DNA of 64,000 nt, from NCBI GenBank assembly GCA_051531935.1, contig JAOPTR010000008.1, forward strand, positions 1 through 64,000, read 5' to 3'. The stretch comes from OCS116 sp051531935 (GTDB taxonomy: Bacteria > Pseudomonadota > Alphaproteobacteria > Rhizobiales > OSC116). Shown here piece after piece: positions 16,711 to 24,261 of the stretch (positions within the stretch are counted from its first letter, which is position 1; each line of letters opens with the position of its first letter). The notes under the pieces were generated by a model. The model searched no databases. It was given only the letters and a program-made list of their open reading frames with translations, and was not told where the DNA came from. Made by a program: the position numbers and the translations under genes.

Positions 16711-16828
16711 CGCTATCAATCTTATAAGTAAACTATTGCCTAACAGCCTACAATAAACCGCAAATAATGAAAACAAAATTTTAGTATACAGCACAGCAAT
16801 TACCAACAATGTGCCAAAATAAGTACTC

Positions 16829-17060
16829 CGCAAACCTCTCGCATCAAAACAACGGCCAACCAAAGAGCGCGAAAGATGCCGTGCAGCCTATAAGACTATT
16901 TTGAATATGTTTGGAACAAGAGTTGAGCCATGCAATGGCGAACTTGCCAACTGAGGCCGCCCCTTAGGGCGAGCAAGCAAAACGGAGTTTTGCGCACGCA
17001 GTGGCTAACAAGGAGCGAAGCGACTGTATAAATGCAAACTTCCAGAGCGCCCAAAACAAA
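16829..17060 (+). repeat. GC-rich dispersed repeat, copy R1
   Basis: The block opens with CTCGCATCAAAACAACG and GAGCGCGAAAGATGCCG and closes with GCGCACGCAGTGGCTAACA and AACTTCCAGAGCG. The opening matches R2 at 17662 in the same orientation; the middle and end match R0 at the left edge of the window. It lies between leuA and the accessory genes. It has no coding capacity of its own, although its opening creates a spurious N-terminal extension of leuA. Confidence 0.7.
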
Positions 17061-17218
17061 CCTAACTGTCTTATCCCTTCAAAAGTCTCAATTCAGATTG
17101 CCAATTTACAAGCATGCTGATAGTTTGTAGGTGGATCAATTCTGCTGAATTGGTCTGGGGATTAGTAACCTCAACACAAAGTGGTTGTGCCAACCGAAAT
17201 GGCATCATCTCGATCATA

Positions 17219-17312
17219 TGGTCGGGGTGGTGGCGCCATGTCTAGGCGCGTGCTTCGGCACGGGCTAAAAGCGTTGCACTGTCTTTGTGCAGTTTTACTA
17301 ACACCCCGATCA
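17219..17312 (+). ncRNA. Candidate structured RNA, cloverleaf-like, unknown family
   Basis: An 11-pair closing stem (17219-17229 with 17302-17312, one G-U pair) encloses three hairpins: GCGCC/GGCGC at 17233-17249, GTGC-TTCG-GCAC at 17250-17261, and TGCAC/GTGCA at 17275-17291 extended by TAAAA/TTTTA. A further hairpin CACCAG/CTGGTG spans 17311-17328 and competes with the base of the closing stem. CCA follows the closing stem, but no T-loop or anticodon arm of a normal tRNA is seen. It ends about 40 bases before the 92-residue gene, so it may be a leader element for that gene or a separate RNA. Confidence 0.4.
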
Positions 17313-17354
17313 CCAGAGAAATCTGGTGGTTTACCTTTCTGGCAAGGGGCGATT

Positions 17355-17633
17355 ATGAATACGAATTACATACTCATTGCAGCCGCGCTGTTCATTCCCG
17401 CGTTCGCCATAATATTGCATACATGGCAACACACAATCCGCCCGATGCAAATTCCCAAGGCCGAAACCCAAACCCTAGCCGCAAAACTCATAAAAACCCA
17501 CGGCAACAACGCCTACGACTTCGCCCACACCCAAGAAGACAAAGCATGGCGCAACAGCGAAACCTACGAACAAGCCAAATGGCGAAAAGTAGGCAAAGCC
17601 ATCCGCAAACTTCAACCGCATCTTTATGGCTAA
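17355..17633 (+). CDS. Small membrane-anchored protein of unknown function (92 residues)
   Basis: The preferred start at 17355 has AAGGGG 6 bases upstream and gives a protein with one N-terminal membrane segment (about 5-22), then a helical, charged soluble part: LAAKLIKTHGNNAYDFAH, then KAWRNSETYEQAKWRKVGKAIRKL. The longer frame back to 17181 runs through the structured RNA and is not credible. No family is recognised. The gene sits between two direct copies of the repeat (R1 and R2) and has GC-richer codon use than the ATPase gene that follows. An overlapping frame on the same strand (17285-17656) looks like a shadow. Confidence 0.6.
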   Translation: MNTNYILIAAALFIPAFAIILHTWQHTIRPMQIPKAETQTLAAKLIKTHGNNAYDFAHTQEDKAWRNSETYEQAKWRKVGKAIRKLQPHLYG

Positions 17634-17661
17634 CAACACCCTCCTCAAGTTTCTGAACTTC

Positions 17662-17850
17662 CGCAACCCCCTCGCATCAAAACAACGTGCCACCCAGAGA
17701 GCGCGATAGCTGCCGTTCGAAGCCGCGGCCATCCAACGCGCGGTGGCTAGCGTCGGGAACGAAGTGACTAGAGCGCACGCAAGTGCTAACAGGGAGAAGG
17801 CCGCTAGGCCGCCCGACCGTATAAATGAGACTTCCAGAGTGTTGGCAGGC
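17662..17850 (+). repeat. GC-rich dispersed repeat, copy R2 (left inverted flank of the ATPase gene)
   Basis: This copy contains CTCGCATCAAAACAACG, GAGAGCGCGATAGCTGCCG, TTCGAAGCCGCGGCC, CGCGCGGTGGCTAGC, GCACGCAAGTGCTAACAGGG, GAGAAGGCCG and CCGACCGTAT in order. The same order appears as reverse complement in R3 at 19605-19765. R2 and R3 therefore flank the ATPase gene as an inverted pair. Confidence 0.8.
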
Positions 17851-17906
17851 GTGGGGTGCTTACTAGTCATCAAATAATAATTGAGTATTTTGATCCAAAA
17901 CAAAAG

Positions 17907-17959
17907 TTGACATTTATAATACTAGTTGCATTATTGATACACTACTTCGAATCGAAGTA
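17907..17959 (+). promoter_or_regulatory. Promoter and palindromic operator of the ATPase-TOPRIM gene
   Basis: TTGACA at 17907-17912 is a perfect -35 box; the matching -10 is weaker (TTATTG near 17931). Just downstream is TACTTCGAATCGAAGTA at 17943-17959, a perfect 17-base palindrome around a central A, ending 27 bases before the ATG. Its position between promoter and gene suggests a repressor binding site. No regulator gene lies beside it. Confidence 0.5.
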
Positions 17960-17986
17960 CCTATACTTAGTTTTTTCGGGGCAATA

Positions 17987-19570
17987 ATGGCATACAGTTA
18001 CTCCAATTTGGACAGAACAAACTTGGGATGGATGAAACATGATAACACTCGCCAAACCTTACGGGTTATTGAAATGGCAAATGGTCACCTAAGAGGTCTG
18101 AGTAAATTTAAAATAAATTTTGACTATCCAATTTCTGCAATTGCAGGAGAAAACGGTTCTGGAAAATCTACTTTGCTCGCGATGTCAGCATGTGCATTTC
18201 ATAACGATTCTACTGGATACAACCCAAGTGAAAGAAAAAACACCTACTATACTTTTAGTGATTTCTTTATCCAATCTCGAACCGAAGAGCCGCCAGATGG
18301 CATAGCAATTAATTATCATATAATGCATAATAACTGGTATCGAATTGGAGAAGGCCTAGCACAACAAACACGAAAGAAAAAAGTTGGAGGGCGATGGAAT
18401 GATTATGCGCTTCGAGTCCCACGAAACGTGGCCTACTTTGGTATTCAACGTGTTGTCCCTCACTATGAAAGAAGCGCACACAAATCCTATCGACGAAGGT
18501 TTGTTGAAGGAGATATGATTGTTGAAAATAGAAATAGAATTCGTGAAATTGCCGGTAGAATAATTGGTAAAAATTATACTGATTTTAAAGTACTAAAACA
18601 TAGAAAATACTCACTGCCTGTTGTTGTTTGTGATGAGGTAGAATATTCTGGCTTTAATATGGGGGCTGGAGAAAATGCAATTTTTGAAATTCTAATTTCT
18701 TTGTTTGAAGCTGGTACAGGTTTATTGTTAGTTATCGATGAAATCGAACTGGGGTTGCATGAAAAGGCTCAACGAAGACTAGTATCTGAATTAAAAAAAC
18801 TATGTAAAGAATTTAAATGCCAAATAATATGCTCCACCCATTCTCATGTTATTTTAGATGAACTGCCGCCTGAAGGAAGATTCTATGTCGAAAAAAGATT
18901 AAATAACACAACTATTATCCCTAAAATTTCACCCGATTCTGCATGCGGAAAAATGAGTGGTAGAAATACCAGCGAGCTTGATCTAATTGTTGAAGATGGT
19001 CTATCTCATTTGATCCTAGAAGCTTACCTTAGCTATGATATCCGTTGCCGCATTGGTATACGTCCCATTGGTTCATCTGCTGCATTAATGAGGAGTATTG
19101 CTAGTCGAATACTTGAAGAAAGAGAAAATTGTATAGCAATACTTGACGGTGATCAAAGTACAAATAAACTAATATTAAGGAATCAAATTAGAGCTTATTC
19201 AGAAGCAAGTACAAAAGACGAAAAAAAATTAATTGATGATTGGATGGACGCTAAAGTTGACTTTCTCCCTGGCGAAAATTGGCCCGAAAAATGGCTATTT
19301 GATTCAATGTTGGCTCAACTCAAAGGCGATGGTGACACAATGACACCAACCATAATGGAAAGTTGGGCGTTACGAAGCAACGGACAACTCATCGACAAAT
19401 TGGAAGAGGCATTGCGGGCAGGAAAACACCGTGAATTCGCTGAATTGAGCAAAGGTTTGAACTGTTCCGATAACCAAATAAAGTCTGATGTAGTTCGATT
19501 CGTGAAATTTCATTATCCAGATGAATTGAATTCAATTATAGATAAAATATGCCTATTATTGAATGAGTAA
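17987..19570 (+). CDS. ABC-type ATPase fused to a TOPRIM nuclease-like domain (OLD-like, candidate phage defence)
   Basis: The 527-residue protein has an N-terminal SMC/ABC-type ATPase. Walker A is GENGSGKST near 54-62, a degenerate signature is MGAGENAIFEIL near 224, Walker B is LLLVIDEIELG near 246, and the switch histidine is in CSTHSHVI near 281. From about 330 a TOPRIM-like domain follows, with the acidic residue in LIVEDGLSHLI near 334 and ILDGDQS near 385. This order is that of OLD-family nucleases and related defence ATPases. No UvrD helicase (as in Gabija) or separate effector is adjacent. The gene is AT-rich, uses AGA and ATA freely, has its own promoter, and is flanked by inverted repeats R2 and R3, all consistent with acquisition. 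Function is inferred. Confidence 0.8.
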   Translation: MAYSYSNLDRTNLGWMKHDNTRQTLRVIEMANGHLRGLSKFKINFDYPISAIAGENGSGKSTLLAMSACAFHNDSTGYNPSERKNTYYTFSDFFIQSRTEEPPDGIAINYHIMHNNWYRIGEGLAQQTRKKKVGGRWNDYALRVPRNVAYFGIQRVVPHYERSAHKSYRRRFVEGDMIVENRNRIREIAGRIIGKNYTDFKVLKHRKYSLPVVVCDEVEYSGFNMGAGENAIFEILISLFEAGTGLLLVIDEIELGLHEKAQRRLVSELKKLCKEFKCQIICSTHSHVILDELPPEGRFYVEKRLNNTTIIPKISPDSACGKMSGRNTSELDLIVEDGLSHLILEAYLSYDIRCRIGIRPIGSSAALMRSIASRILEERENCIAILDGDQSTNKLILRNQIRAYSEASTKDEKKLIDDWMDAKVDFLPGENWPEKWLFDSMLAQLKGDGDTMTPTIMESWALRSNGQLIDKLEEALRAGKHREFAELSKGLNCSDNQIKSDVVRFVKFHYPDELNSIIDKICLLLNE

Positions 19571-19604
19571 AAGCAAAAACCAGTTCCGCCCCCTCTCTGC
19601 AATC

Positions 19605-19765
19605 TCCCATCCATACGGTCGGACGGCCTATCGGCCTTCTCCCTGTTAGCACTTGCGTGCGCAGCGCACACCTAGCGGCGCGCGCAGCTAGCCACCGCGC
19701 GTTAGAAGGCCGCGGCTTCGAACAGCATCTTTCGCGCTCACGGAATGGCACGTTGCATTGAAACA
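19605..19765 (-). repeat. GC-rich dispersed repeat, copy R3 (right inverted flank)
   Basis: On the minus strand it reads CAACGTGCCATTCCGTGAGC, AAAGATGCTGTTCGAAGCCG, CGCGCGGTGGCTAGC, GCACGCAAGTGCTAACAGGG, AGAAGGCCGATAGGCCG and CCGACCGTAT, the same order as R2 on the plus strand. The match is strong over about 130 bases. It lies 35 bases after the ATPase stop. No gene is seen between here and the leuD terminator. Confidence 0.8.
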
Positions 19766-19846
19766 AGACACAACGCATATTCAGACCCAATATACCCTCT
19801 CCACCCCCGCCCCACGTTAAGCTACCCAAAAGCCCCCCACCAAACC

Positions 19847-19884
19847 AAAAAAAAGCCCAAAGCGCATTCACGCTTCGGGCTTTC
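19847..19884 (-). terminator. Intrinsic terminator after leuD
   Basis: The stem AAAGCCC-A-AAGCG pairs with CGCTT-C-GGGCTTT around a short loop. On the minus strand it is followed by nine T bases. It ends the leuC-leuD unit. Confidence 0.9.
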
Positions 19885-19908
19885 TAATTTCATTCACAAG
19901 CTAGATTA

Positions 19909-20514
19909 CTAAATCCAAGGTGTGGTTTCTGCCATTTTAGCTTCGAACGCATCAATGCTTTCATCTTTTTGCATTGTTTGGCCGATGTCGTCTAGGCCTT
20001 CAAGCAAGCAATGCTTTTTAAAGCCGTCAATCTCGAATTTAATCACGCCGCCATCGGGGCCTTTAATTTCTTGATTCACCAGATCAACTGTCATTGTGGC
20101 ATTGGCACCACGACGGGCATCATCCATTAACAAATCGACTTGTTCTTGCGGCAGTTTAATAGGCAAGATGCCGTTTTTAAAGCAGTTGCCATAAAAAATA
20201 TCGGCAAAGCTTGTGCTGATAATCACTTTAATGCCCAAATCACCAATCGCCCAAGGCGCATGTTCGCGGCTTGAACCACAACCAAAATTATCGCCAGCGA
20301 CGATGATTTTAGTATTGCGGTAGCCCGCTTGGTTAAGTATAAAATCTGGGTTTTCGGTGCCATCTTCATGGTAACGCATTTCGGCAAAGGCGTGAACGCC
20401 GAGGCCAGAACGTTTAATGGTTTTCAAGAATTGCTTTGGGATGATCATATCAGTGTCGATATTAATCAACGGCATAGGAGCGGCAACGCCTTCGACTGTT
20501 TCAAATTTATCCAT
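19909..20514 (-). CDS. leuD: 3-isopropylmalate dehydratase small subunit
   Basis: LeuD is the swivel-domain subunit of isopropylmalate isomerase and works with LeuC. Family marks are NIDTDMIIPKQFLKTI near residue 18, AGDNFGCGSSREHAPWAI near 72-90 and FADIFYGNCFKNGILPI near 103. Length (201) is standard for the proteobacterial form. AGGAA precedes the ATG. It follows leuC by 21 bases and is followed by a strong terminator and then the repeat-flanked accessory region. Confidence 0.97.
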   Translation of the reverse strand: MDKFETVEGVAAPMPLINIDTDMIIPKQFLKTIKRSGLGVHAFAEMRYHEDGTENPDFILNQAGYRNTKIIVAGDNFGCGSSREHAPWAIGDLGIKVIISTSFADIFYGNCFKNGILPIKLPQEQVDLLMDDARRGANATMTVDLVNQEIKGPDGGVIKFEIDGFKKHCLLEGLDDIGQTMQKDESIDAFEAKMAETTPWI

Positions 20515-20535
20515 GGGGTATTTCCTTCCTATTGC

Positions 20536-21942
20536 TTAAATATCGCGTACATCTGTTAAGTGACCTTTAATGGCAGCGGCTGCGGCCATAGCGGGTGATA
20601 CCAAATGCGTGCGGCCTTTAAAGCCTTGACGGCCTTCGAAGTTACGGTTTGATGTTGAAGCACAACGCTCGCCTGGTTTTAGCTGATCGTCGTTCATAGC
20701 TAGGCACATAGAGCAGCCTGGCTCACGCCAATCAAAGCCTGCATCTTTAAAGATCGTGTCTAGGCCTTCTTCTTCGGCTAATATTTTAACCAAGCCAGAA
20801 CCTGGCACAACCATAGCATCAACAGTAGCGGCAACTTTACGGCCTTTAAGGATAGCTGCGGCAGCGCGTAAATCTTCGATACGGCCATTGGTGCAAGATC
20901 CTACAAATACGCGGTCGATCTTAATGTCTGTAAGCTTCATGCCTGCTTCTAAACCCATATAATCTAGCGCACGTTGTGTGGCATCTTGTCTGGCTTCATC
21001 GGCAAAATCTTTAGGGAAAGGCACTGTGCCATCAATTGGCAATACATCTTGTGGGCTTGTGCCCCAAGTTGCGTTTGGAATTAATTCTGAAGCATCCATA
21101 ACAAGTTCTAGGTCGAACTTAGCGTCTTGATCGGTGAACAATGTTTTCCAATAAGCTACGGCTTGATCCCACATTTCGCCTTTTGGTGCGCGTGGTTTGC
21201 CTTTTAGGTAAGCGAATGTAGTTTCATCTGGTGCGATAAGGCCAGCGCGTGCGCCGCCTTCGATAGCCATATTACAAACAGTCATACGGCCTTCCATTGA
21301 AAGTTCTTCTATGGCTTGGCCTGCATATTCCATTACATAACCAGTGCCGCCGCCTGTGCCTGTTTTACCAATGATTGCCATGGTAATGTCTTTAGCCGTT
21401 ACGCCATCTGGCAAACTGCCATTAATGGTAACGCGCATGTTTTTAGATTTAGATTGAATGAGTGTTTGGGTGGCAAGCACATGTTCAACTTCACTTGTAC
21501 CAATACCATGTGCCAAAGCGCCAAAAGCACCATGAGTGGCAGTATGGCTATCGCCACATACAATGGTCATACCCGGCAATGTAAAGCCTTGTTCGGGGCC
21601 AACAATATGCACAACGCCGCGGCGTTTATCTTCGGTATCGAAATATTCAATGCCAAATTCTTTAACATTGGCTTCTAGAGCCTGAATTTGAATGCGAGAT
21701 TCGTCGTTTTTAATGGCTGCAACACCGCCAACCATTGGGCTTGTTGGTACATTATGATCGGCCACGGCTAGCACTTTTTCGGGTGCGCGCACTTTACGAC
21801 CAGACATACGCAAGCCTTCGAAAGCTTGTGGGCTTGTCACTTCATGCACCATATGGCGATCAATATACAGCAAGCAAGTGCCATCTTCGCCTTGGTGGGC
21901 TACATGTGCATCCCAAATTTTGTCGTATAGTGTTTTGGCCAT
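20536..21942 (-). CDS. leuC: 3-isopropylmalate dehydratase large subunit
   Basis: LeuC is the iron-sulfur aconitase-type subunit that isomerises 2- to 3-isopropylmalate. The substrate motif CGDSHTATHGAFGAL near 129 and the cluster cysteines in VGSCTNGRIEDLRAA near 348 and PGCSMCLAMNDD near 408 are present. 468 residues is the standard length. AAGGA precedes the ATG. It lies downstream of rplS behind a terminator and forms a two-gene unit with leuD. Confidence 0.97.
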   Translation of the reverse strand: MAKTLYDKIWDAHVAHQGEDGTCLLYIDRHMVHEVTSPQAFEGLRMSGRKVRAPEKVLAVADHNVPTSPMVGGVAAIKNDESRIQIQALEANVKEFGIEYFDTEDKRRGVVHIVGPEQGFTLPGMTIVCGDSHTATHGAFGALAHGIGTSEVEHVLATQTLIQSKSKNMRVTINGSLPDGVTAKDITMAIIGKTGTGGGTGYVMEYAGQAIEELSMEGRMTVCNMAIEGGARAGLIAPDETTFAYLKGKPRAPKGEMWDQAVAYWKTLFTDQDAKFDLELVMDASELIPNATWGTSPQDVLPIDGTVPFPKDFADEARQDATQRALDYMGLEAGMKLTDIKIDRVFVGSCTNGRIEDLRAAAAILKGRKVAATVDAMVVPGSGLVKILAEEEGLDTIFKDAGFDWREPGCSMCLAMNDDQLKPGERCASTSNRNFEGRQGFKGRTHLVSPAMAAAAAIKGHLTDVRDI

Positions 21943-21974
21943 TTTTTATCCTTAGTGGGGTATATATTCTTTGG

Positions 21975-22013
21975 AAACAAAAACAGCGACGAACCAATAA
22001 AGGAATGTCGCTG
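21975..22013 (-). terminator. Intrinsic terminator after rplS
   Basis: CAGCGAC and GTCGCTG form a seven-pair stem with a 16-base loop. On the minus strand it is followed by TTTTTGTTT. It separates rplS from leuC. Confidence 0.85.
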
Positions 22014-22050
22014 CAAATTGAATGTAATTTAAACCGTTAAACGGTAAAAA

Positions 22051-22434
22051 TTATTTCTTTTTTGAAAGTCTTTTATGATCAACTTTTTCAACGATACGAG
22101 CAGCTTTACCACGTAGTTCACGTAGATAGTAAAGTTTCGCACGTCTTACTTTACCACGACGAATAACTTCGATGCTTTCGATCAGTGGGCTATGTAGTGG
22201 GAATTTACGTTCAACACCTTCGCCGTAAGAAATTTTACGTACGTTGAAGTTTTCGTTAATGCCGCCGCCAGTACGAGCGATACACACGCCTTCGTATGCT
22301 TGCACACGTTCGCGGTTACCCTCTTTAATTTTCACGTTAACACGCAATGTGTCACCAGGTTGAAATTTTGGGATTGGGCGTTTAGCTTCAAGTTCGTCTT
22401 GTAGCTCTTTTTCAATTTCTTGTAATAGGTTCAT
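22051..22434 (-). CDS. rplS: 50S ribosomal protein L19
   Basis: L19 lies at the interface of the ribosomal subunits. FQPGDTLRVNVKIKEGNRERVQ near 24, YEGVCIARTGGGINENFNVRKI and FPLHSPLIESIEVIRRGKVRRAKLYYLR are diagnostic. 127 residues is normal for alphaproteobacteria. AAGG precedes the ATG. The gene is normally directly after trmD; here about 3.5 kb of unrelated genes separate them, so it must have its own promoter in the 146-base gap upstream. Confidence 0.98.
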   Translation of the reverse strand: MNLLQEIEKELQDELEAKRPIPKFQPGDTLRVNVKIKEGNRERVQAYEGVCIARTGGGINENFNVRKISYGEGVERKFPLHSPLIESIEVIRRGKVRRAKLYYLRELRGKAARIVEKVDHKRLSKKK

Positions 22435-22580
22435 TACTCTTACCTTAAAATGCAGATGACATAGGTTTTGCCCTAAATACGGCTTGCCTGTTTTTCAAGG
22501 CGTCTCAGGGCGTGTTTACCCGTCACAAAACGTGTCATTAGCTTTTGTTGATGGGTTTTTGACATATAATGCTTGCCAAA

Positions 22581-23270
22581 TCAAGTGAGATTGTCGGATT
22601 TCCCACTAAATCCTTTGAAAATCAGCCATAGACTTAAGAAAATTTCGAACAAACCGCCTGGTGCGTTCATCATCAGCCCATATGGATAGCCAAAAAGCTC
22701 AAACAATGTACCTGCAATGAATATCACATAGCCGACAAAACCCCAAATGCTGACCAACCTTGGTAACAATTTATGCTGATATAATACGCTCACAAATAGC
22801 AACCCGCCTAAGCCCCACAAAGCCATGCCCAATTGATATGACATCGCACCTGCTTTTACCAGTAGGTTACCAGTGACATCGAAATAAGGATTCATAACTG
22901 CGCCCGATTTTATAAACGCGGTGCTAAGTGGCAATAGCAACCACAGGAATATAACGCCCACCACCAAAATAACCGTAGCGGCAATGGCCAAAGTCAAATA
23001 ACCATAAGCAAAATTTGAGTTATATTGGCGTAAAATTGGCAGCATTAATACAGGCAAAGCTATGTTCATAACGGTATGGACAACCGCCATAAGCAGGCCA
23101 CCAAATATAATGCTTGTTGATTTTTCCTGCATAATGGTTAAGAAATTTGGCGAGGTTACAATGTCATTGACCAATGTTGAGCCGATGCCGTAGGCCATGA
23201 ATGTGATGATAAAAAATATGCCAAACAGCCGTTCATTTAGCCTAAATTGGGTTATGTTATTTGTGTTCAT
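22581..23270 (-). CDS. DUF4386-family membrane protein
   Basis: From the ATG at 23270 the protein begins MNTNNITQFRLNERLFGIFF, 229 residues, with six membrane segments. Features typical of DUF4386 are the N-terminal AYGIGSTLVNDIV, the long loop before MSYQLGMALWGLGGLLFVSVLY, and the C-terminal FGYPYGLMMNAPGGLFEIFL. Function is unknown. An in-frame start at 23306 is possible but lacks a better ribosome site. It is divergent from a LysR regulator, the common arrangement for a LysR target. Confidence 0.75.
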   Translation of the reverse strand: MNTNNITQFRLNERLFGIFFIITFMAYGIGSTLVNDIVTSPNFLTIMQEKSTSIIFGGLLMAVVHTVMNIALPVLMLPILRQYNSNFAYGYLTLAIAATVILVVGVIFLWLLLPLSTAFIKSGAVMNPYFDVTGNLLVKAGAMSYQLGMALWGLGGLLFVSVLYQHKLLPRLVSIWGFVGYVIFIAGTLFELFGYPYGLMMNAPGGLFEIFLSLWLIFKGFSGKSDNLT

Positions 23271-23367
23271 AATGGGTCTCTTTCCTTTAAAATAATCTAG
23301 CTGCAATATACAGACCCAATGCTCTAATTAAATTGACTAATTTTGTTGAGCAACTATGCTTTTATGT

Positions 23368-24261
23368 ATGGATTGGAACGCACCAAAATTTGACTGGAAC
23401 AGAGCAAGAGCCTTTTTAGTGACGGCTGAGCAAGGCTCATTGTCGGCCGCTGCCCGCACATTGGGCATGACTCAACCCACATTGGGCAGGCAAGTTGAGG
23501 CTTTGGAGACCGAATTGAATGTTGTGCTTTTTGAACGCATTGGGCGCGGTATGACTTTAACTCCTTGCGGGTTGGAATTACTTGAATATGTGAGAACCAT
23601 GGGCAAAGCCGCAGGAGAAATGTCATTTGCTGCGCGCGATTATTCGCAATCCATCAAGGGGCGCATATGTATTTCGGCAAGTGAAACCTACGCAACGCAT
23701 TTATTGCCGCCAATTATAAAGAAAATACATCAGGCAGAACCCGATATTGAAATTGAAGTTATTGCCACTGTAAATACCAGTGATTTACGCAGACGCGAAG
23801 CCGACATTGCCATACGGAATTTCAGGCCAACTGAGCCCGATTTAATTGCCAAAAAAATTAAAGACATTCCTGCAAGACTTTACGCGACACCCGAATATTT
23901 GGCGCAAATTGGCAACCCAACAACCATTGAAGATTTAAGCCAAGCGCAATTTATTGCCATTGATAACCATCATTCGGTGATGAAAGGGTTAAACCATACG
24001 GGTTTTAACCTGACAGAAAACAACTTCCCGTTTATTACCGAGAATTTTTTGGTGATGTGGGAAATGGTAAAGCAAGGCATTGCCATTGGTGTTTTGGATG
24101 GGCATATTGGCGACAGAGAACCAAAAGTCGTGCAGGTATTACCTGACATGCCACCACTTATATTTCCGATTTGGCTTGTCGCTCATCGGGAGTTAAATAC
24201 CAATAAACGCATTCGATTGGTATTTAACTTATTGGCCGATGAGCTTAAGAAACTAGCCTAG
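23368..24261 (+). CDS. LysR-family transcriptional regulator
   Basis: This 297-residue protein has the typical N-terminal helix-turn-helix (FDWNRARAFLVTAEQGSLSA, GMTQPTLGRQVEALETEL, LFERIGRGMTLT) and an effector domain with LRRREADIAIRNFRP near 145. The ATG at 23368 is preferred over the one at 23356, which adds only MLLC. It is divergent from the DUF4386 gene, which it probably controls. Its last 9 bases overlap the end of the convergent acyl-CoA synthetase gene. Confidence 0.9.
   Translation: MDWNAPKFDWNRARAFLVTAEQGSLSAAARTLGMTQPTLGRQVEALETELNVVLFERIGRGMTLTPCGLELLEYVRTMGKAAGEMSFAARDYSQSIKGRICISASETYATHLLPPIIKKIHQAEPDIEIEVIATVNTSDLRRREADIAIRNFRPTEPDLIAKKIKDIPARLYATPEYLAQIGNPTTIEDLSQAQFIAIDNHHSVMKGLNHTGFNLTENNFPFITENFLVMWEMVKQGIAIGVLDGHIGDREPKVVQVLPDMPPLIFPIWLVAHRELNTNKRIRLVFNLLADELKKLA

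Noticed and set aside
16711..16863. N-terminal extension of leuA
   Set aside because: The extra 51 codons read into R1 and are hydrophobic without family similarity; the ATG at 16710 gives the expected start.
17219..17315. tRNA or tmRNA piece ending in CCA
   Set aside because: Closing stem is 11 pairs and no TTCRA T-loop or anticodon loop can be placed, so it is not a normal tRNA or tmRNA acceptor part.
17285..17656. Second open frame overlapping the 92-residue gene
   Set aside because: No ribosome site, begins inside the structured RNA and is rich in Pro, His and Arg as expected for a shifted reading of the real gene.
17683..17850. Integron attC site or cassette array
   Set aside because: GTTAG-like motifs occur in R2 and R3, but the core consensus at both ends is not met and no integrase gene is present.
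17475..17903. Minus-strand frame over the 92-residue gene and R2
   Set aside because: Its end shares GRCFDARGLR-like sequence with the false leuA extension, which only reflects the repeat DNA.
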